From: Clostridia bacterium
GTDB lineage: Bacteria; Bacillota; Clostridia; Oscillospirales; CAG-272
Direction of reading: 5' to 3'
DNA: 36,541 nucleotides
Assembly: GCA_017481265.1 (NCBI GenBank)
Contig: JAFUPK010000060.1
Location: forward strand, 1 to 36,541
Shown: one piece after another, positions 14,806 to 23,572 of the stretch
Layout: every line of letters begins with the position of its first letter
How positions within the stretch are numbered: position 1 is the stretch's first letter
Notes under the pieces: model-generated
Told to the model about the DNA's origin: nothing
Seen by the model: the letters and a program-made list of their open reading frames with translations, nothing else
Databases searched by the model: none
Program-made: the position numbers and the translations under genes

Positions 14806-16503
14806 ATGAAAAATTATCCTCTTTATCCTACACATGATTATGTTAATGTACGTGAGCTTTTGCAGGACATTACAGTCCGACATTCCGAAAAGATCGCCTA
14901 TTCCTACAGAGTCAAGGCAAGCGATGCCGAGCCTGTAAAGATCTCATTTGGGCGTCTCGGCGAGGACGTAAGGGCGCTCGCCACTGCCGCTGTTAAGCTT
15001 GGAGTAAAAAATGGCAATACTGCGATCATAGGAAAGCTTTCCTATGGCTGGATATGCACCTACCTTGCGCTTCTTGCCGTAGGTGCCGTAATCGTTCCGC
15101 TTGACGCTGACTGGAGTGCTGAAGAGCTTGCGGCTACCGCTAAGACCGCGGAGTGTAAGACCCTTTTCTGCGGCAATGATGTATTAAAGTCCAAGGCATC
15201 CGTTATATGTGAGGCTGCCGGTATCGACACCGTTGTTGCCATGGACAACGGCGAGTGTGAGCTGACTCTCGCTTCGCTTATCGATAAGGGTAATGCCGAG
15301 CGTCTTATGGGTGACATCTCCTACGAAAGTGCAAGAATACACCCGGACAAGACCGCCGTGATCGTATTCACATCCGGAACTACGGGTAAAGGAAAGGGAG
15401 TTATGCTCTCGCAGACCGCTATCGTTTCAGATATCACATCGGGACTCAGCCTCATTGAAGGTCACAGTAAGACCATTGGTGTTCTTCCTCCTCACCACAC
15501 CTTCGGCTCAACGGTCTGTATTCTCGGAAATCTTATAATCGGTGCTGAGATGTATATTTCATCCGGACTTCGATATATCATGCGCGAGCTTAAGGAGGAA
15601 CGTCCCGAGCATCTTATAATGGTTCCCCTTTACCTTGAGACCTTCCGCCGCAAGATCCTCGATACTGCAAGAGACAGCGGCAAGGAAAAAGCTCTCGGAC
15701 AGCTTTTCAATATTTCCGCAAAGATGAAAAAAGCAGGAATTGATATGCGACGCCGCCTGTTCTCAAGTATTCTTGCATTCTTCGGCGGCAAGCTGAAGCT
15801 TGTTATCTGCGGAGGAGCTCCTCTCAGCCCCACTGTTGTGGATTTCTTTGAGGATATGGGTATCCGTGTGCTGAACGGCTACGGTATCACCGAGTGCGCA
15901 CCTCTCATCAGCGTAAACCGCAACCGTCAGACCAAGGAAGGCAGCGTCGGACGCATTATTCCCATTGACCGCGTTAAGATCAAAGATCCCGATGAACACA
16001 GCGACGGAGAGATATGCGTCAAGGGACCAAATGTAATGTTAGGCTATTATAATGATCCCGCTGCCACATCCGCCGCATTTGATAATGACGGATACTTCCT
16101 CACCGGTGACTACGGTCACGTCGACAGTGAGGGATGGCTTTACATTACCGGCAGACTCAAAAATCTCATCATTCTTGCAAACGGCAAGAATGTCTACCCC
16201 GAGGAGATCGAGACCGAGCTTTCCGATATTCCCGGAATTGCCGACGTTGTAGTGTACGAGGGCATCAGCAGAACTGATGATAAATCCGATGTCATCGTTG
16301 CTGAGATATACCCGAACTGCGAATATCTCGAAAAGATCGGTATTGAAGATGCTTACAAATATTTCAATGAGCACATCACAGCTTACAACAAAAATACCGT
16401 TCCCTACAAGAAGATCGGAGCACTCAAGGTCAGAGAGACGGAATTTCCCAAGAATACCTTGCGCAAGATCATGCGCTTCAAGATCGACAGATCAATAGAT
16501 TAG
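14806..16503 (+). CDS. AMP-binding acyl-CoA synthetase-like protein
   Basis: A 565-residue ANL-superfamily enzyme, most like long-chain fatty acid-CoA ligases. It activates a carboxylic acid as acyl-AMP. The P-loop-like motif VFTSGTTGKGKGVMLS is near residue 190, GYGITE near 358-363, TGDYG near 433, and NGKNVYPEEIE in the C-terminal hinge. The ATG at 14806 is preferred to TTG 14776 and ATG 14794, as AAAAGG lies upstream at a usable though long spacing (13). No signal peptide or carrier domain is present. It opens a transcription unit with shikimate-pathway and transport genes; the acyl substrate is unknown. Confidence 0.88.
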   Translation: MKNYPLYPTHDYVNVRELLQDITVRHSEKIAYSYRVKASDAEPVKISFGRLGEDVRALATAAVKLGVKNGNTAIIGKLSYGWICTYLALLAVGAVIVPLDADWSAEELAATAKTAECKTLFCGNDVLKSKASVICEAAGIDTVVAMDNGECELTLASLIDKGNAERLMGDISYESARIHPDKTAVIVFTSGTTGKGKGVMLSQTAIVSDITSGLSLIEGHSKTIGVLPPHHTFGSTVCILGNLIIGAEMYISSGLRYIMRELKEERPEHLIMVPLYLETFRRKILDTARDSGKEKALGQLFNISAKMKKAGIDMRRRLFSSILAFFGGKLKLVICGGAPLSPTVVDFFEDMGIRVLNGYGITECAPLISVNRNRQTKEGSVGRIIPIDRVKIKDPDEHSDGEICVKGPNVMLGYYNDPAATSAAFDNDGYFLTGDYGHVDSEGWLYITGRLKNLIILANGKNVYPEEIETELSDIPGIADVVVYEGISRTDDKSDVIVAEIYPNCEYLEKIGIEDAYKYFNEHITAYNKNTVPYKKIGALKVRETEFPKNTLRKIMRFKIDRSID

Positions 16504-16530
16504 TCAAATACACAAAAAGGAATATTTTCT

Positions 16531-17787
16531 ATGCAATACGGACTTATCGGTGAGCATTTGCCTCACAGCTTCTCTAAGGATATCCACAACAGGATAGCAG
16601 ATTACAGCTATGAGCTTTGCGAGCTTTCACGCGAAGAGATCGACAGCTTTATGAAAAAGGCAGATTTCAAAGCCATCAACGTCACCATCCCCTACAAGCA
16701 GACAGTGATCCCGTACCTTGACGAGATAGATCCTGCGGCACGGGAGATCGGTGCTGTCAATACCATCGTCAATCGTGACGGAAAGCTGTTCGGCTACAAC
16801 ACGGATTTTTACGGTCTGCTCGGACTTATCAAAAGACAAAGATGTGACCTTAAAGGGCTTTCAGTGCTGATCCTCGGTGCAGGCGGTACTTCACGCACAG
16901 CGCGTGCGGTCGCAAAGCATCTGGAGGCTTCAAGCATCACCGTCGCCGATATCGTTCCCGCCGATGGAGTCATATTGTACGATGAAGTATACGCTTCCCA
17001 CACAGACGCCGAGTTTATCATTAACACTACTCCCTGCGGAATGTATCCCCATCAGGACGGAAGCGAAAAAATGCCTCCTGCGGCAATAGATATTTCTCGC
17101 TTTCCTCGGCTTGTGGGTGTCATTGATGTAGTGTATAACCCTATCCGAACAAATCTTGTCCTTGATGCCACCGAAAGAGGGCTTCCCGCCGAGGGCGGAC
17201 TCTATATGCTCACCGAGCAGGCTGTCAAGGCTTCTGAGATATTCCGGGACACTGTTATCGACAGCTCAGTTACAGAAACAATATTCAGCGAGATCAAGCA
17301 CTCCAAGGAAAATATCGTTCTCACAGGTATGCCCGGAAGCGGAAAGACCACCGTTGGACGTGCACTTGCTGAGAAGCTTGGACGTGAATTTATCGACACG
17401 GACGTAAAGATCGTCGAAAAGGCAGGAAAGCCTATTACCGACATCTTCGCAGAATGCGGAGAGGCAGGCTTCAGAGAGCTTGAAACAGAGATCATCCGAG
17501 AGGTCACATCATCTGTCACTGGTGCTGTTATCGCAACAGGCGGAGGAGCGATACTAAAGGATGTAAATGTCCGTATGCTTAAGAGAAACGGGGTTATATT
17601 CTTTATCAACCGCGCTCTGTCTGCTATCATCCCCACAAGTGACAGACCTCTTTCCTCCGATGAAGAAGCACTTAAGCGAAGATTTGATGAGAGATACTCA
17701 AGATATCTATCCACCTGCAATTTTGAGATCAAAACAGACGAGATCGTCTCACATACAGTCGACACCGTCATTAAGAATTTTTTCTAA
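16531..17787 (+). CDS. Bifunctional shikimate dehydrogenase-shikimate kinase (AroE-AroK fusion)
   Basis: A 418-residue fusion. Residues 1 to about 255 are AroE (3-dehydroshikimate to shikimate, NADPH-dependent): PHSFSK, NVTIPYK with catalytic Lys56, GAVNT, NTD with Asp92, and the cofactor loop GAGGTSR (116-122). Residues about 260-418 are AroK (shikimate to shikimate 3-phosphate): Walker A GMPGSGKTT (266-274), FIDTD (287-291), FRELE with Arg315, ATGGG (335-339) and the DRPL lid (371-374). The two enzymes catalyse consecutive steps. The reading frame runs through both without a stop. It lies 27 bp after the AMP-ligase gene and 45 bp before DAHP synthase, the first enzyme of the pathway. Confidence 0.93.
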   Translation: MQYGLIGEHLPHSFSKDIHNRIADYSYELCELSREEIDSFMKKADFKAINVTIPYKQTVIPYLDEIDPAAREIGAVNTIVNRDGKLFGYNTDFYGLLGLIKRQRCDLKGLSVLILGAGGTSRTARAVAKHLEASSITVADIVPADGVILYDEVYASHTDAEFIINTTPCGMYPHQDGSEKMPPAAIDISRFPRLVGVIDVVYNPIRTNLVLDATERGLPAEGGLYMLTEQAVKASEIFRDTVIDSSVTETIFSEIKHSKENIVLTGMPGSGKTTVGRALAEKLGREFIDTDVKIVEKAGKPITDIFAECGEAGFRELETEIIREVTSSVTGAVIATGGGAILKDVNVRMLKRNGVIFFINRALSAIIPTSDRPLSSDEEALKRRFDERYSRYLSTCNFEIKTDEIVSHTVDTVIKNFF

Positions 17788-17832
17788 TACATTTTAAGTA
17801 ACAGCCCACTTGCGGCAGAACGGAGAATCACC

Positions 17833-18864
17833 ATGAACATGAATTTTATAAGAAAACTTCCCATTCCCAAGGATATAAAAGCGGAATATCCCCTCACACC
17901 TGAGCTTGCAGCTATCAAAAAGAAGCGCGACGATGAGATCAGAAGCGTATTTGAAGGCAAGTCCGACAAGTTTATCCTCGTTATCGGTCCCTGCTCTGCA
18001 GACTGCGAGGACAGCGTACTTGATTACATTTCAAGACTTCGCCGTGTTCAGGAGCAGGTAGAGGACAAGATCATCATTATCCCCCGCATTTACACAGGTA
18101 AGCCCCGCACCACAGGCGACGGCTACAAGGGTATGCTTCATCAGCCAAATCCCACAGAGAACCCCGACCTTCTCAAGGGAATCATAGCTATCCGCGAGCT
18201 CCATATGAGATCTCTCAGCGAAACAGGCTTCAGCTGTGCAGATGAGATGCTCTATCCCGAGAATTACCGCTATCTCGATGACGTTCTTTCTTATGTTGCC
18301 ATAGGTGCAAGAAGCGTTGAGAATCAGTTCCACAGACTTACCTCAAGCGGACTTGACATTCCCGTCGGAATGAAAAACCCCACATCGGGTGATATTTCCG
18401 TTATGATGAACTCCATCACCGCGGCACAGCATTCTCATGCCTTTATTTACAGAGGCTGGGAGGTTAGGAGCGAGGTAAATCCCTATGCTCACGCTATTCT
18501 CCGCGGATATGTGGATGATCGCGGCAACTCCTTCCCCAACTACCACTATGAGGATCTCAGCCGTCTTGCTGATACATATGCCGCAAGACCCGATCTCAAG
18601 AACCCCTCAGTCATCGTTGACACCAACCACGCCAATTCCGGCAAGCTTTATCTTGAGCAGATACGCATCGCAAACGAAGTGCTCCATTGCTGCAGACATA
18701 ACTCCGATGTCAAAAAGCTTGTTAAGGGTCTCATGATCGAGAGCTATATTGAGGACGGAACCCAGAAGATCGGCGAAGGCGTATACGGAAAGTCCATTAC
18801 CGACCCCTGTCTCGGATGGGAAAAGACTGAAAATCTTATCTACAGTATTGCAGATCAGCTTTAA
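17833..18864 (+). CDS. 3-deoxy-7-phosphoheptulonate (DAHP) synthase, class I AroF/G/H type
   Basis: A 343-residue enzyme condensing phosphoenolpyruvate and erythrose 4-phosphate to DAHP, the entry step of the shikimate pathway. Motifs: VIGPCSADCED (about 50-60), PRIYTGKPRTTGDGYKG, GARSVENQ, GMKNPTSGD and VIVDTNHANSGK. This is the AroF/G/H (class I alpha) type rather than the KDPG-like Bacillus type. Which feedback amino acid controls it cannot be read from the sequence. GGAGAATCACC precedes the ATG. It belongs to the same unit as the AroE-AroK fusion. Confidence 0.93.
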   Translation: MNMNFIRKLPIPKDIKAEYPLTPELAAIKKKRDDEIRSVFEGKSDKFILVIGPCSADCEDSVLDYISRLRRVQEQVEDKIIIIPRIYTGKPRTTGDGYKGMLHQPNPTENPDLLKGIIAIRELHMRSLSETGFSCADEMLYPENYRYLDDVLSYVAIGARSVENQFHRLTSSGLDIPVGMKNPTSGDISVMMNSITAAQHSHAFIYRGWEVRSEVNPYAHAILRGYVDDRGNSFPNYHYEDLSRLADTYAARPDLKNPSVIVDTNHANSGKLYLEQIRIANEVLHCCRHNSDVKKLVKGLMIESYIEDGTQKIGEGVYGKSITDPCLGWEKTENLIYSIADQL

Positions 18865-18874
18865 TGGAGGAGAT

Positions 18875-19804
18875 ATGATTACTAAGAAGGATATAGCATC
18901 AGTTAAAGGTCGCGGCTTCCTTTTAAACCGCGGGACCGAAAATTTTTCGGGAAGAGCTGTTTCAGTTGCGGGTAAGTTCAGCGCAGAGCAGCTTGCCGCT
19001 TTAGCCGAATGTGCCAAGCGCTTCGGCAATGGAAATGTTATCTTTACAACTCGCCTTTGTGCTGAGGTACAGGGCATTCCCTTTGATAAGATCCCCGAAG
19101 CCGAAGCTTTCATGGCAGAAAAGGGACTACCGTTCGGTGGAACGGGTGCAAAGATCCGTCCCGTTACTGCCTGCAAGGGTACTACCTGTGTTTACGGAAA
19201 TATTGACACCGCCGCTATGGCAAAGGTGATTCATGAAAAATTCTATGTGGGAATGAAGGGCGTTTCACTTCCTCACAAGTTTAAGATCGGAGTCGGCGGC
19301 TGTCCCAACAGCTGTATGAAACCAAGCTTAAATGACGTTGGCATAGAGGGAGTCAAGGTGTTTGCATTTTCAAGTGATCTTTGCAAGAACTGCCGTGCTT
19401 GTGCAGTTCTTGACAGCTGTCCTGTTGGCGCAGTTAAAAAGGAAGATTCCAAAGTCATCCTCGACAGAGAAAAGTGCATAAGCTGCGGTGTTTGCCTTGG
19501 CAAGTGTCCCTTCGGTGCCGTTCCAAAGGAGGCTGAAGGCTCTTGCATCGTCTATGTAGGCGGAACATGGGGTAAAAGCCGCAGACTCGGTACACCTTTA
19601 AAGGGGTACTACAGTCCCGAAAGCATCCCTGATGTGATAGAAGCTGTAATGCTTTGGTACAAGGAGAATGGCTTTGCCAAGGAACGCCTCGGTGCTTGCA
19701 TAGATCGTCTCGGTATAGATTCTCTTGAAGCCGCCATAGCTGACGGAGATCTGCTTGAAAGACGCGATGCTATACTCTCAGCACCCATAAAGGAACGCAC
19801 ATAA
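18875..19804 (+). CDS. Sulfite/nitrite reductase-like protein with ferredoxin domain
   Basis: A 309-residue protein. The N-terminal part is a ferredoxin-like half domain. Siroheme/[4Fe-4S]-type cysteines follow as CKGTTC (Cys100, Cys105) and GVGGCPNSCMKP (Cys143, Cys147). Between about 170 and 213 is a two-cluster ferredoxin, CKNCRAC...CP and CISCGVCLGKCP. It resembles small dissimilatory-sulfite-reductase-like proteins of anaerobes, whose substrate is mostly unproven. The first cysteine pair has four intervening residues rather than the five of assimilatory enzymes. ATG 18875 has GGAGGAG at ideal spacing, 10 bp after DAHP synthase. An ABC importer lipoprotein begins within its stop codon (TAATG). 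Confidence 0.85.
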   Translation: MITKKDIASVKGRGFLLNRGTENFSGRAVSVAGKFSAEQLAALAECAKRFGNGNVIFTTRLCAEVQGIPFDKIPEAEAFMAEKGLPFGGTGAKIRPVTACKGTTCVYGNIDTAAMAKVIHEKFYVGMKGVSLPHKFKIGVGGCPNSCMKPSLNDVGIEGVKVFAFSSDLCKNCRACAVLDSCPVGAVKKEDSKVILDREKCISCGVCLGKCPFGAVPKEAEGSCIVYVGGTWGKSRRLGTPLKGYYSPESIPDVIEAVMLWYKENGFAKERLGACIDRLGIDSLEAAIADGDLLERRDAILSAPIKERT

Positions 19805-20715
19805 TGAAAAAAACAAAGATCGCCGCTATCGTGGCATACATCCTCACGACAGCGGTCATTCTTTTATCCGGATGTGGTAATGGAACAACTGATTCAAACG
19901 ATACTGTGCCTCAGAGTGATATCTCCCGCGTTGCCGTGCTTTTCTCTTCCCTTGCCGAGATGTGGACAGATGCAGGTGGCGAGATATATGTGACAGTAGG
20001 CGAGGCTGTGGAACGTGGCTTTGCTCCCGAAGGCACTCCTCTCGTTGACAGCGGTGCCGGAAAGACGGTAAATCTTGAGCTTCTCATATCATATAAGCCG
20101 AGCCTCGTCATTTGCTCGTCAGACATACCTGCACAGGTGGAGGCAGCAAAGCTTCTTAGCGAAAACGGTATCGAGGTCTTAGTGCTACGCGTTGAATCCT
20201 TCGATGACTATGCTGCCGCATTCAAGACTATGACAACTCTCACGGGAAACAGCTCGGCTTACGATAAGCACGTTCTCGTACAGCGTCAAATGATAGACAG
20301 CCTGATCTCAGAAAAGGCAGGGTCGACAAAACGAGTGCTCTTTATCCGAGCAGGCTCAAGTGCGGCTTCTACCAAAGCAAAGCTGAGCACGGATCACTTT
20401 GCCGCAGCAATGTTATCTGAGCTTGGATGCGAAAATATAGCAGAGGATGCGCCTCTGCTTCTTGACGGTATTTCCGCTGAGGTAATACTGACAGCAAATG
20501 TGGATCACATATTCTTCTCAACGATGGGAAACGAGGATGCCGCAAAGGCAAATATAGCTTCACTTCTTGAAAGTGATGCGTGGTCGTCTCTCGCGGCGTT
20601 CAAAAACGGAAATGTAACCATTCTTCCCAGGGAGCTGTTTCACTATAAGCCCTGCTCACGTTGGAGTGAGGCTTACAGCTATCTTGCAGGGGTATTATCG
20701 GAGGGACAGGATTGA
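19804..20715 (+). CDS. ABC importer substrate-binding lipoprotein (iron-siderophore/cobalamin type)
   Basis: A 303-residue lipoprotein: hydrophobic signal 6-20, lipobox LSGC with Cys24. The mature part has the two-lobed helical-backbone binding fold of PF01497 proteins (FepB/BtuF type), recognisable from NLELLISYKPSLVICSSD and the later DHIFFSTMGNEDAA. These proteins bind iron chelates, heme or corrinoids; the ligand cannot be assigned. The start overlaps the previous stop by one base and the end overlaps the permease start, so sulfite-reductase-like protein, binding protein and permease are coupled. Confidence 0.87.
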   Translation: MKKTKIAAIVAYILTTAVILLSGCGNGTTDSNDTVPQSDISRVAVLFSSLAEMWTDAGGEIYVTVGEAVERGFAPEGTPLVDSGAGKTVNLELLISYKPSLVICSSDIPAQVEAAKLLSENGIEVLVLRVESFDDYAAAFKTMTTLTGNSSAYDKHVLVQRQMIDSLISEKAGSTKRVLFIRAGSSAASTKAKLSTDHFAAAMLSELGCENIAEDAPLLLDGISAEVILTANVDHIFFSTMGNEDAAKANIASLLESDAWSSLAAFKNGNVTILPRELFHYKPCSRWSEAYSYLAGVLSEGQD

Positions 20716-21692
20716 AGTACAAAACCCGTCTTACTTATATTATACTTGGTGTGCTGTTGGTGCTTTCGGCATTGACGTCACTTGTTTTCGGTGCAGTTTC
20801 TTTGAGTCCTTCTGAGCTATTCGGAGCTGTGCTTCAAAAGGAAGGGTTTGAAAGTGCGCGTATTATTTTGTTTTCTCTTCGTCTGCCAAGGCTGTTGTCA
20901 GCCATCGTCGCAGGTGCTGGTCTTGCCCTTTCCGGCGCAGTACTGCAGCTTATTATGGGAAATGAGCTTGTTAGCCCTAATACCATCGGTGTAAATGCAG
21001 GTGCAGGACTTGCCGTGATCATCTCTTTGACCGCATTACCCAATCTCACTCCCCTTACCCCTGTTTGGGCATTTGCAGGTGCTTTTATAACTCTTCTGCT
21101 CATTATCGGATTTTCCAAAGGTTCAGGAGGATCAAAGAGCTCCGTTGTACTTGCCGGCATTGCTTTAAGTACACTCTTTCAGGCAGGCATCTCGTTTTTC
21201 TCCATTCTTGACAGTGATGTTCTCGGGATGTACAGCGCATTTTCCGTGGGAAGCTTTATGGGTGTTACCTTAAATGACCTGCTCATTCCTTCAGCACTTA
21301 TCATACTTTCTATAGCTGCTTCCGTGATCCTTGCCCCTGCAATGGCGGCTCTTTCTCTCGGAGACCGTATTGCTGCAGGAATCGGTGTCAAGGTACAGCT
21401 CACGCGGATCTTGTGCCTTGCCATAGCCGGGTTAAGTGCGGCTTCTGTTATCAGCTTTGCAGGACTGCTCGGCTTTGTGGGACTCATTGTCCCTCACATT
21501 ACACGTAGACTTGTGGGTAGCGGGACACGGCAATATATAATTGCTTCTCCGCTGATCGGAGCCATACTCGTTATCTTGTCGGACCTTGCGGGAAGGTGCA
21601 TTTTAGCACCGACTGAGATACCTGTGGGTATCGTCATGGCATTTATCGGCTCACCTTTTTTCCTCGCACTTCTTTTAAATCAAAGAAGATAG
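20712..21692 (+). CDS. FecCD-family ABC transporter permease
   Basis: A 326-residue permease of the BtuC/FecCD family with eight to ten hydrophobic segments. Conserved pieces are RLPRLLSAIVAGAGLALSGAVLQ, NELVSPNTIGVNAGAGL, GLLGFVGLIVPHITR (coupling helix) and the C-terminal PTEIPVGIVMAFIGSPFFLALL. Start is TTG at 20712, sharing TTGA with the stop of the binding-protein gene, with GGAGGGACAGGA just before it. It should import an iron chelate or corrinoid together with the lipoprotein and ATPase beside it. Confidence 0.92.
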   Translation: MKYKTRLTYIILGVLLVLSALTSLVFGAVSLSPSELFGAVLQKEGFESARIILFSLRLPRLLSAIVAGAGLALSGAVLQLIMGNELVSPNTIGVNAGAGLAVIISLTALPNLTPLTPVWAFAGAFITLLLIIGFSKGSGGSKSSVVLAGIALSTLFQAGISFFSILDSDVLGMYSAFSVGSFMGVTLNDLLIPSALIILSIAASVILAPAMAALSLGDRIAAGIGVKVQLTRILCLAIAGLSAASVISFAGLLGFVGLIVPHITRRLVGSGTRQYIIASPLIGAILVILSDLAGRCILAPTEIPVGIVMAFIGSPFFLALLLNQRR

Positions 21693-21736
21693 TCATTCGC
21701 TTCAAGCAGTAAATAATAAGCTAATCGGAGATCACA

Positions 21737-22480
21737 ATGCTTGAATTTAAAGATATAAAAGTAAGGCTTGGCAAAGCAGTCATTCTGAACGGTGCCTGCC
21801 TAAGTGTCAAGGAAGGCTCTGTCTGTGTCCTTCTCGGCAGAAACGGAAGCGGCAAATCCACACTGCTTGACACAGTTGCAGGTCTTGTACCCTATTCGGG
21901 AAGCATCATTCTTGACGGTCAGCCTCTCAGTTCTCTTTCAACAGGAGAACGCGCAAAAAAGATCGTATATTTACCGCAAAAGCTCAGCGACAGCAGTTTG
22001 AAGGTGACAGACCTTGTAAAGCTCGGAAGATTTGCCGAGAAGGGGCTTCTTTCATCTATGTCGGAGAACGATATTGAAGCCGTGGAAAGCGCGATTCGTA
22101 CCATGGAGCTTAAATCGAAGGCTCATCTGCCCGTAAGCTCTCTTTCGGGTGGCGAACGTCAACGGGTTTACATTGCAATGGTACTTGCATCGGGGGCGCC
22201 GTATCTTCTTTTGGATGAGCCTACGACCTATCTCGATATAGATGCCGCGCGGAGTATTTGCTCCACTATAGGAACTCTTTCAAAAGAGCTTGGAAAGACT
22301 GTATTAACGGTGTTTCACGACCTTAGCAGTGCTATGTCTGTTGCGGATAAGATATGTGTCCTTGACAGCGGTATCATCGTATTTGAAGGAACGCCTGATG
22401 AGTTTGCCGACTCCGATGTACCGCAAAAGGTTTTCGGAGCTGTCTGTACTAAGTACGGCGGCAGATACTATTTTTCGTAA
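21737..22480 (+). CDS. ABC transporter ATP-binding protein (FecE/BtuD type)
   Basis: A 247-residue ATPase powering the FecCD-type permease upstream. Walker A is GRNGSGKST (about 34-42), Q-loop LPQK near 82, signature LSGGERQR near 139, Walker B YLLLDEPTTYLD near 158, and H-loop VFHD near 195. Length and motif spacing are normal. It starts 44 bp after the permease with CGGAG 6 bases before the ATG. No second ATPase or permease is present, consistent with a homodimeric importer. Confidence 0.92.
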   Translation: MLEFKDIKVRLGKAVILNGACLSVKEGSVCVLLGRNGSGKSTLLDTVAGLVPYSGSIILDGQPLSSLSTGERAKKIVYLPQKLSDSSLKVTDLVKLGRFAEKGLLSSMSENDIEAVESAIRTMELKSKAHLPVSSLSGGERQRVYIAMVLASGAPYLLLDEPTTYLDIDAARSICSTIGTLSKELGKTVLTVFHDLSSAMSVADKICVLDSGIIVFEGTPDEFADSDVPQKVFGAVCTKYGGRYYFS

Positions 22481-22499
22481 ATTTCAGGGGGTGAGAAAA

Positions 22500-23195
22500 T
22501 TGTCAAGACGGGATGTGAGAACGGTCAGATCTGCATTCTTAGCAACGATCCCCGTTATGGCAGGTTATCTTGTTCTCGGAATGGGATTTGGCATCATCCT
22601 TGAATCAAAGGGATACGGAGTGCTGTGGGCTTTTGCCATGAGCCTTTTAATATACGCCGGATCCATGCAATATCTTGCGGTGGATCTGATGACCGCAGGT
22701 GCGTCACTCATAACGACGGCACTGACTACTCTTATGGTCAATGCGCGTCACCTTTTCTACGGAATATCTGCCGCTGAAAAGTATCGGGGTGCCGGCAAGC
22801 GGAAGCCGTATATGATCTTTGCGTTGACCGACGAGACTTATTCTCTTGTTTGCGGAGGCAAGTCCCCCTCAGGAGTAAATGAAACATCGTACTATTTCTA
22901 CATATCTCTTTTTGACCACATTTACTGGGTAGCGGGAAGTGTTGCGGGATCTGTTTTAGGCAAGGTTCTGCCCTTCTCCACAGAAGGAGTTGATTTTACG
23001 CTGACAGCTCTGTTTGTAACCATATTTACTGAGCAATGGATGAGCACCCACGATCACACCGCTGCTGTTATCGGCGTCGGTTCATCAGTATCTTGCCTTA
23101 TCATCTTTGGCGCTGACAGCTTTCTCATTCCCTCTATGATAGTAATATCCTTACTGCTTACCGCGGTACGGTTTTGGAAAAGGAGGGCATCGTGA
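22500..23195 (+). CDS. azlC: AzlC-family amino acid exporter subunit
   Basis: A 231-residue membrane protein of the AzlC family, the large subunit of AzlCD branched-chain amino acid exporters. Signature pieces: AFLATIPVMAGYLVLGMGFGI, YAGSMQYLAVDLM, TLMVNARHLFYG and FALTDETYSL. The frame is open far into the upstream ATPase gene, but the true start is TTG at 22500 with AGGGGGTG about 6 bases before it. It follows the ATPase by 19 bp. Its TGA overlaps the azlD ATG (TGATG). The branched-chain specificity is family knowledge. Confidence 0.92.
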   Translation: MSRRDVRTVRSAFLATIPVMAGYLVLGMGFGIILESKGYGVLWAFAMSLLIYAGSMQYLAVDLMTAGASLITTALTTLMVNARHLFYGISAAEKYRGAGKRKPYMIFALTDETYSLVCGGKSPSGVNETSYYFYISLFDHIYWVAGSVAGSVLGKVLPFSTEGVDFTLTALFVTIFTEQWMSTHDHTAAVIGVGSSVSCLIIFGADSFLIPSMIVISLLLTAVRFWKRRAS

Positions 23196-23521
23196 TGACT
23201 GACTCTCAAGCTGTGCTTACCATCGCAGTTACTGCCGCCGTAACACTTCTTCTAAGGATGCTCCCGTTTATTATTCTTGGAGAAGCTAAGAAAACGCCGC
23301 CCTTTATAATGTGGCTCGGCAATGTCCTGCCCTATGCGATAATGGGAATGCTGTCTGTATACTGTCTGCGCGGTGTTTCTTTTGCGTCTGCTGTTGAATA
23401 TGTTCCTCCTTCAGTCTCTGTTTTGGTCGTTGTTCTGCTTCACATATGGAGGCGCAATACCCTGATCAGCATACTCGGCGGTACTGTATGTTATATGATA
23501 CTTGTACAAGCTGTTTTTTGA
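23195..23521 (+). CDS. azlD: AzlD-family amino acid exporter subunit
   Basis: A 108-residue protein with about four membrane helices, the small partner of AzlC. Recognisable stretches are AAVTLLLRMLPF, MWLGNVLPYAIMGMLSVY and RRNTLISILGGTVCYMIL. The ATG at 23195 has AAGGAGG 8 bases upstream and overlaps the azlC stop, so translation is coupled. It is the last gene of the long plus-strand unit, ending one base before a terminator. Confidence 0.92.
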   Translation: MTDSQAVLTIAVTAAVTLLLRMLPFIILGEAKKTPPFIMWLGNVLPYAIMGMLSVYCLRGVSFASAVEYVPPSVSVLVVVLLHIWRRNTLISILGGTVCYMILVQAVF

Positions 23522-23566
23522 AAAAAAGCTGTCCGCTTTCTTTGAAGGAAAGCGAGCAGCTTTTTT
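23522..23566. terminator. Strong bidirectional terminator after azlD
   Basis: AAAAAAGCTG-TC-CGCTTTC (23522-23540) pairs with GAAAGCG-AG-CAGCTTTTTT (23548-23566): 17 pairs with one internal 2x2 mismatch and a 7-base loop, with six-base T runs at the 3' arm on both strands. It also serves the convergent SLH lipoprotein gene, which ends 6 bp away. Confidence 0.92.
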
Positions 23567-23572
23567 GATTGT

